Assembly (NCBI GenBank): GCA_025355035.1
Contig: JANXLS010000487.1
Location: 1 to 9,626 of the forward strand
Source: Planctomycetota bacterium
GTDB lineage: Bacteria; Planctomycetota; SZUA-567; H5-PLA8
DNA: 9,626 nt
Direction of reading: 5' to 3'
Shown: positions 6,073 to 9,626 of the stretch, piece by piece
Numbering within the stretch: the stretch's first letter is position 1
How the letters are laid out: each line of letters begins with the position of its first letter
Position numbers and translations under genes: made by a program
The notes under the pieces: generated by a model
Database searches by the model: none
The model's input: only the letters and a program-made list of their open reading frames with translations
What the model was told of the DNA's origin: nothing

Positions 6073-8151
6073 TTACTTCTTCGGCTCAGCTTCAAGCGAC
6101 TTTGCTGCTTCTGCGGGCTTCGCAGCTTCCGCTGGCTTATTCGCTCCGCCTGGGACGAATTTCTTGACGCCGTCGGCACCCTTGTTCATCAGGTCTTCGA
6201 TGGAGACCGCGCGGTCCTGAGCCTGGTGCGTCTTATCGTGGTAAACGTGGCATTCGATGCAGTCCATGCGCGCGTCCTTATGGTTGTGGCATTGCTGACA
6301 ATTTGCGATGTTCGGCAACAGGACGTCGGATGTCTTCTCGCTCGTTCGCGCACCGGCGTGACACGATTCACAATTGACCACCGTGTGCGTCTGGTGATTG
6401 AATACTGCGTGATTCAGCCATCGCGACGGAATATTCGTGTCGGCGACAACCGCATCCAATTCCGGCTTAGCCGCTTTCGTCGTCGTCGCTTCGTGACAGA
6501 ACAAACACGCGCCTCGTTCGTTTTTGTTACGGACCTCATCGGCTTTTCCGAAGATCTTGTCCAATCCTTCCTTCATCTTCGCATCAACAGCCGTATCAAT
6601 TGCAGCAGCCGAAACCGGTTTGTCGTCCACGTAACTTGCGATGGTCTTGCTGATAGCGTCCGACAATTCCTCGTTAAACTTCTTCTTCTTCGTCTTGCTC
6701 AGCTTTTCGTAACCCTTGACATTCTTCTCATCCAAATCCGGCATCAACTTCACGATTTCGTCTTCGCTGCCGAGCGCAGTTTTCAGAATCTCGAACATCT
6801 TTTCATCATCGGACGTCGCCGTCTCCGTGAGCATCTTGTCGGCGTCTGCTTTGGCCGGCGGCAGGGGTTTCGCCGCGACTTTCAACAACTCGGCCCGGAA
6901 CTTGGCGATTACTTTCATCTTTGCCTTGTCCGCGTCGCTCAAGCTTGCGCCAGAAAGCGTCGTCTTGACGGCTTCGGGGTATAGCGCGTTGCGCAGAAAG
7001 TCGCGCGCTCCATCGGCCGGGCCGTGCGGAACGATCACCCCAGCCGCTTTGATTTCATGCTTGTGACAGGCCGACGCGCAGTTTTGTTCGTAGCTGATCG
7101 GAAGCATGTAGCGGTTCTGTCCGGACGCGGCGTTGCTGCTCAGCCGTTGGCGAATGACGCTGACAAGCGCCGCTTCGAACATCGCCTTCGTTGCGTCCGC
7201 GTTGCCGGCGACCTTCTTCAAACTCTGATCGATCGAATCCTGGCTCAGCGTTTCAACCGCCAGTTTGCGGACGTCGAGGTTTGTTAGCTTGTACTTGACG
7301 ACACCGCCCGTTTCCGCCCGCGTGATGATGCGGGTGTAATAAGCGTCGCGTTCTTCGGGCTTGAGCGATTTCTCGAAATCGGTCAAACGCGTCGATTCAC
7401 TGCTCATCATTTCGAAATTGCTGTTATTGGTGCGGTGACAATCGACGCATCCCATCGTGCGCGCGCCGAACTTTGAATCCTGATCGTATGCCACCTTCAT
7501 ATGCTTCGAGTGATTGAAGCGCAACTGCGTCGGATCGCCGCCACCGGGTTTGCCCGCAGCGGTCGACAACACGCGCCAGTCTTGATGGCCGTCCATGAAG
7601 CTCTTGATGCTCTTACCGTACACTGTTTCCTTGCCGCCTGCCAATTTGAGATCGGAGTGGCATTGTGTGCAGTGGTTGTCGTTCATCTGAACCAACTGTT
7701 GGCTGCCTTTATGCTCGGTGTGGCAGCTTGCGCAGCGGGGTTCTTCGATGGCCAGACCGGTCGAAACGTTGATGACGGGTTTACCGTCGAGGATCAACTT
7801 TTCGCCGTTCGGACAGACCTGATTGGCGTTGTGGATCGGACCATCGTGACACTTCGCGCATTTTGCATTGGTGACGACGCCGAATTTGCCGTTCGCTTTT
7901 TCATGGCAGTCGTCGCAGCGGTGGTTAAACCACGTGTGGCGGCTGGAGACTGGCCCGGGTTCGTAGATTTGGTGATCGTTCTTGAAAAAGGTGACAGCGG
8001 CTAACGCCGCGATGGCCGTCAACGGCAAAGCGAACGTCAGGATTCGCATCCACGTCCGCCGCGCATGCGGCTTCTTGTGGTAGTCGTGATCAATTCGCTG
8101 AGCGCGGTATTTCTGCTGCTTGACGAGGAAGTTTTCGTTGGCGTCGCTCAT
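6073..8151 (-). CDS. Membrane-anchored multiheme (deca-heme) cytochrome c
   Basis: This 692-residue protein starts at the ATG at 8151, with GAGG (8161-8158) 6 nt upstream; the longer open frame runs into a REP-like repeat and is not coding. A basic cytoplasmic N terminus is followed by one membrane helix (~36-56), then a periplasmic body. Nine CxxCH heme motifs start at C79, C98, C140, C161, C235, C549, C594, C618 and C631. A tenth is CX3CH (C358-ASA-C362-H363), a known but uncommon variant, so ten c-hemes are predicted. Residues ~364-548 carry no heme motif and are helical and Lys/Glu-rich. The C terminus is an Ala/Pro/Glu/Lys tail with repeated PAEAAK. Hemes would be attached in the periplasm by a cytochrome c maturation system not present in the window. 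The gene follows the di-heme b-type gene by 135 bp, suggesting electrons pass from the membrane b subunit to this protein. Partner and terminal acceptor are unknown. Confidence 0.93.
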   Translation of the reverse strand: MSDANENFLVKQQKYRAQRIDHDYHKKPHARRTWMRILTFALPLTAIAALAAVTFFKNDHQIYEPGPVSSRHTWFNHRCDDCHEKANGKFGVVTNAKCAKCHDGPIHNANQVCPNGEKLILDGKPVINVSTGLAIEEPRCASCHTEHKGSQQLVQMNDNHCTQCHSDLKLAGGKETVYGKSIKSFMDGHQDWRVLSTAAGKPGGGDPTQLRFNHSKHMKVAYDQDSKFGARTMGCVDCHRTNNSNFEMMSSESTRLTDFEKSLKPEERDAYYTRIITRAETGGVVKYKLTNLDVRKLAVETLSQDSIDQSLKKVAGNADATKAMFEAALVSVIRQRLSSNAASGQNRYMLPISYEQNCASACHKHEIKAAGVIVPHGPADGARDFLRNALYPEAVKTTLSGASLSDADKAKMKVIAKFRAELLKVAAKPLPPAKADADKMLTETATSDDEKMFEILKTALGSEDEIVKLMPDLDEKNVKGYEKLSKTKKKKFNEELSDAISKTIASYVDDKPVSAAAIDTAVDAKMKEGLDKIFGKADEVRNKNERGACLFCHEATTTKAAKPELDAVVADTNIPSRWLNHAVFNHQTHTVVNCESCHAGARTSEKTSDVLLPNIANCQQCHNHKDARMDCIECHVYHDKTHQAQDRAVSIEDLMNKGADGVKKFVPGGANKPAEAAKPAEAAKSLEAEPKK

Positions 8152-8199
8152 GTATGGCCTCAGTTCAATTCCACGGTTCAAGGCAATTGCAAAACAGTC

Positions 8200-8282
8200 T
8201 TGTGGTGCGGGCGTCCCGCCTGCAGCTTCGTGTTGCAGGCGATCCTTTTCGAATTCATGCGGGCGGGACGCCTGCACCACAA
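8200..8282. repeat. REP-like compound palindrome between the cytochrome b-like and c genes
   Basis: The arms 8200-8224 and 8258-8282 are inverted copies of 25 bp with 23 matches. Each holds the core GGCGTCCCGCC or its complement. A smaller hairpin, GCCTGCA (8218-8224) with TGCAGGC (8234-8240), is nested at the left. GC-rich palindromes with this kind of core are typical of dispersed REP-type repeats mobilised by REP-associated (RAYT) transposases; no such transposase is in the window. The outer arm begins 4 bp after the stop of the cytochrome b-like gene. In the mRNA it would form a stable stem before the multiheme gene, which may protect the upstream message or lower downstream expression. 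Confidence 0.75.
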
Positions 8283-8286
8283 ATGA

Positions 8287-9264
8287 TTACTTGTTCAACA
8301 CTCCAGAGTAACCGAACGTGGCAATGACGACGTGGAACGCCGACAATGCCAGGAGCAGATAAGACAACGGAATGTGCACGTACTCCCACGCATGCAAATA
8401 CAAGTGAAGACGAGTCTGAATCTGCAGTTGGCGGCGTTCTTCGCAAAGGCCCTGAATTTCAGTCAATGCCAGGTGCAACCGCTGCGGCAGCAACGTTTGA
8501 ACGTGATTGAAAACGGCCGCTGCTTTGCGCAATTCCGCGAGTTTGCTGTCCGACTTGTATATTGGATCAAGGAACGGTTCGACTTCGTCCAGAAAGAAGT
8601 TCATCAACGGTATGGCGGCTTTTTCTTCGTCCGCAGACGCCGGTGCCATCTTGGCGTATTTTTCCTTGAATTCAGTGTCCTTCTTCAGCTTTTCTGCCTT
8701 CTTCTTTTCAATCTCTTCCTGCTGAGCGGCATTGAGTTTTCCGCCCACGTTGCCGCAGCAGCACGCAGTAATGACTGCGGCGTCGATCTTCAGTTTTTGG
8801 ATGACTTCGGGAATCTGTTCGAACGTCGATTCGTTCTTCACCATCTGCAGCATGATCTTTGGAATGTACTGCTGTAGCACAACGCCCAGGATGCCGGTCA
8901 ATTCGACAATGATGAAGAGAACCATCAGCCAGAACGTGAGTTCGTGGCCCATCAAGAATCCGGAATGGCAGAGGATCAACGGGAACGCCAGCAAGCCCAA
9001 CCAGACATGTGCGTTCAACCAGTCTTTCGCGCGACCCAAGCGCCAGATGCGAACGGCTCGCCGCGCACCCAGAAGGCCACAGAAGATCATCATCGCAAAC
9101 CCGACGATGCCGTACGCCAAGCCCGGCCCGGTCGAGCCCGTGGGCCCCTTGCCGCCATGCTTGAGCATTTCGTCCGCGTAATATGAGTAGCTCACGAGGG
9201 ACGCAATCGTTGCAAGGATTGTGAAGACAATCCAATTTCGTTGTTTTTTGAATTCAATGAGCAC
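8287..9264 (-). CDS. Predicted di-heme cytochrome b-type membrane protein
   Basis: This 325-residue inner-membrane protein starts at the GTG at 9264, where AGGAAGGA (9283-9276) lies 11 nt upstream and the protein begins MLIEFKKQRNW. The longer GTG start at 9303 has no ribosome binding site. Five membrane helices are predicted near 11-29, 48-68, 84-105, 109-132 and 297-317. Helix 3 has H86 and H100 and helix 5 has H297 and H311, both as H-x13-H, the spacing that lets two helices ligate two stacked b hemes as in bis-histidine cytochromes b. Between helices 4 and 5 is a ~160-residue soluble, charged insert with a triple Cys (168-170) and a Lys/Glu-rich helix (~181-206) of coiled-coil type. With the following multiheme c gene this suggests a quinol dehydrogenase or similar transmembrane electron conduit. 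The protein is not the length or order of a standard bc1 cytochrome b; assignment to a named family is uncertain. Confidence 0.82.
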   Translation of the reverse strand: MLIEFKKQRNWIVFTILATIASLVSYSYYADEMLKHGGKGPTGSTGPGLAYGIVGFAMMIFCGLLGARRAVRIWRLGRAKDWLNAHVWLGLLAFPLILCHSGFLMGHELTFWLMVLFIIVELTGILGVVLQQYIPKIMLQMVKNESTFEQIPEVIQKLKIDAAVITACCCGNVGGKLNAAQQEEIEKKKAEKLKKDTEFKEKYAKMAPASADEEKAAIPLMNFFLDEVEPFLDPIYKSDSKLAELRKAAAVFNHVQTLLPQRLHLALTEIQGLCEERRQLQIQTRLHLYLHAWEYVHIPLSYLLLALSAFHVVIATFGYSGVLNK

Positions 9265-9626
9265 GGGTCGGTTGATCCTTCCTCGACATGCTGTGGAATG
9301 CACGCACCCGGTTCGCCGGGGAGCGCCATTCGCAGCCGTTTAAATTCGCAAAACGCACTAAGACCTTCGATCGTTGTTTTGAATCATTTGTAACACAGCG
9401 CGATACGACAAAACGCTGGATTCAGTTAGAACGGAAACCATTTATGTGGTGGTTAGCGCGTTCTAATTGCTCGTGCGTTCGTTCTATTTTACGAATCCGC
9501 TGTGTGCGCTTTCGCACGCGCTGCGGTGAAAACAGAATTTGTCGTTTCGTTGCTGTGCTGAATCTAGTTTGTTTTCCCTGATTTGCCCGCTTCTTTCAAC
9601 GTACTTTTTCCGACAATTTCGAAAAA
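9265..9626. other. Non-coding upstream region of the cytochrome operon
   Basis: No convincing gene is seen in this 362-bp stretch. The plus-strand frame at 9288-9581 has a low-complexity, Arg- and Cys-rich translation without a ribosome binding site. The stretch should hold the minus-strand promoter of the cytochrome genes, but I find no clear -35/-10 pair. It contains a compound hairpin at 9426-9466, repeated TAGAACG words, and a small stem-loop at 9502-9519 (stem core GTGCG/CGCAC, loop CTTT). Confidence 0.55.
9426..9466. repeat. Compound inverted repeat upstream of the cytochrome operon
   Basis: The outer arms TTAGAACG (9426-9433) and CGTTCTAA (9459-9466) are a perfect 8-bp inverted repeat. 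Nested inside, AACCA (9436-9440) and TGGTT (9450-9454) are a second perfect pair around a 9-nt loop. A further CGTTCTA occurs at 9480-9486, exactly 21 bp from the copy at 9459, two helical turns away. No T tract follows on either strand, so this is not a simple terminator. It may be a regulator binding site or an RNA structure. Confidence 0.5.

Noticed and set aside
6226..6984. 252-residue plus-strand open frame inside the multiheme cytochrome
   Set aside because: It is antisense to a gene with ten clear heme motifs. The translation is Arg/Phe/Val-rich with no recognisable domain.
8152..8280. N-terminal 43-residue extension of the multiheme cytochrome
   Set aside because: It is translated from the REP-like palindrome. 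The ATG at 8151 has its own ribosome binding site and gives a normal basic N terminus before the membrane helix.
8200..8282. CRISPR-like or terminator reading of the palindrome
   Set aside because: There is one inverted pair only, with no spaced direct repeats, and the stem is not followed by a T tract. A REP-like repeat explains it better.
9265..9303. 13-residue extension of the cytochrome b-like protein from a GTG at 9303
   Set aside because: No ribosome binding site precedes it, while AGGAAGGA lies within the extension and serves the GTG at 9264.
9288..9581. 97-residue plus-strand open frame in the last non-coding region
   Set aside because: It has low-complexity composition (Arg, Cys, Phe), no ribosome binding site and no domain-like pattern, and it spans the hairpin cluster.

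Overview
The window looks like chromosome from a free-living, Gram-negative-type bacterium of medium GC. It is gene-dense, and the only clear repeat is one REP-like palindrome. A membrane-anchored multiheme cytochrome c with a b-type partner, short secreted proteins and the style of the palindrome would fit Planctomycetota or another PVC-related or environmental phylum. That placement is inference and weak: there is no rRNA or marker gene to fix it.

Region 1 (1-925): the 3' end of a large protein whose start lies outside the window, probably secreted or surface-exposed, followed by a small exported protein of unknown function.

Region 2 (926-4856): a regulatory module. A MerR-type regulator of the CarH/LitR architecture (HTH plus cobalamin-binding-like domain) is divergent from folE (GTP cyclohydrolase I), an SRPBCC-TIGR01777 epimerase fusion and an atypical SDR. 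The AT-rich divergent region carries three copies of one operator, TGAAYG-N3-TGAAYG. Copy 1 lies in the regulator's leader, and copies 2 and 3 bracket the predicted folE promoter. The regulator has lost the two histidines that mark adenosylcobalamin-binding members. In other bacteria folE and related genes belong to LitR/CarH light-response regulons, so the best reading is a light- or stress-inducible pterin/oxidoreductase module under autoregulated repression. No photolyase or LOV sensor is visible here.

Region 3 (4866-5975): on the minus strand, a calcineurin-like metallophosphoesterase preceded by a very small, very basic protein with a hairpin in its leader.

Region 4 (6073-9626): on the minus strand, a two-gene electron-transfer unit. 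A five-helix membrane protein with two H-x13-H pairs (probable di-heme cytochrome b) is followed by a membrane-anchored c-type cytochrome with ten heme motifs, one of them CX3CH. A REP-like palindrome fills most of the gap between them. Together they resemble a quinol-oxidising b/c module. About 360 bp upstream is non-coding but structured, with a compound hairpin and repeated TAGAACG words.
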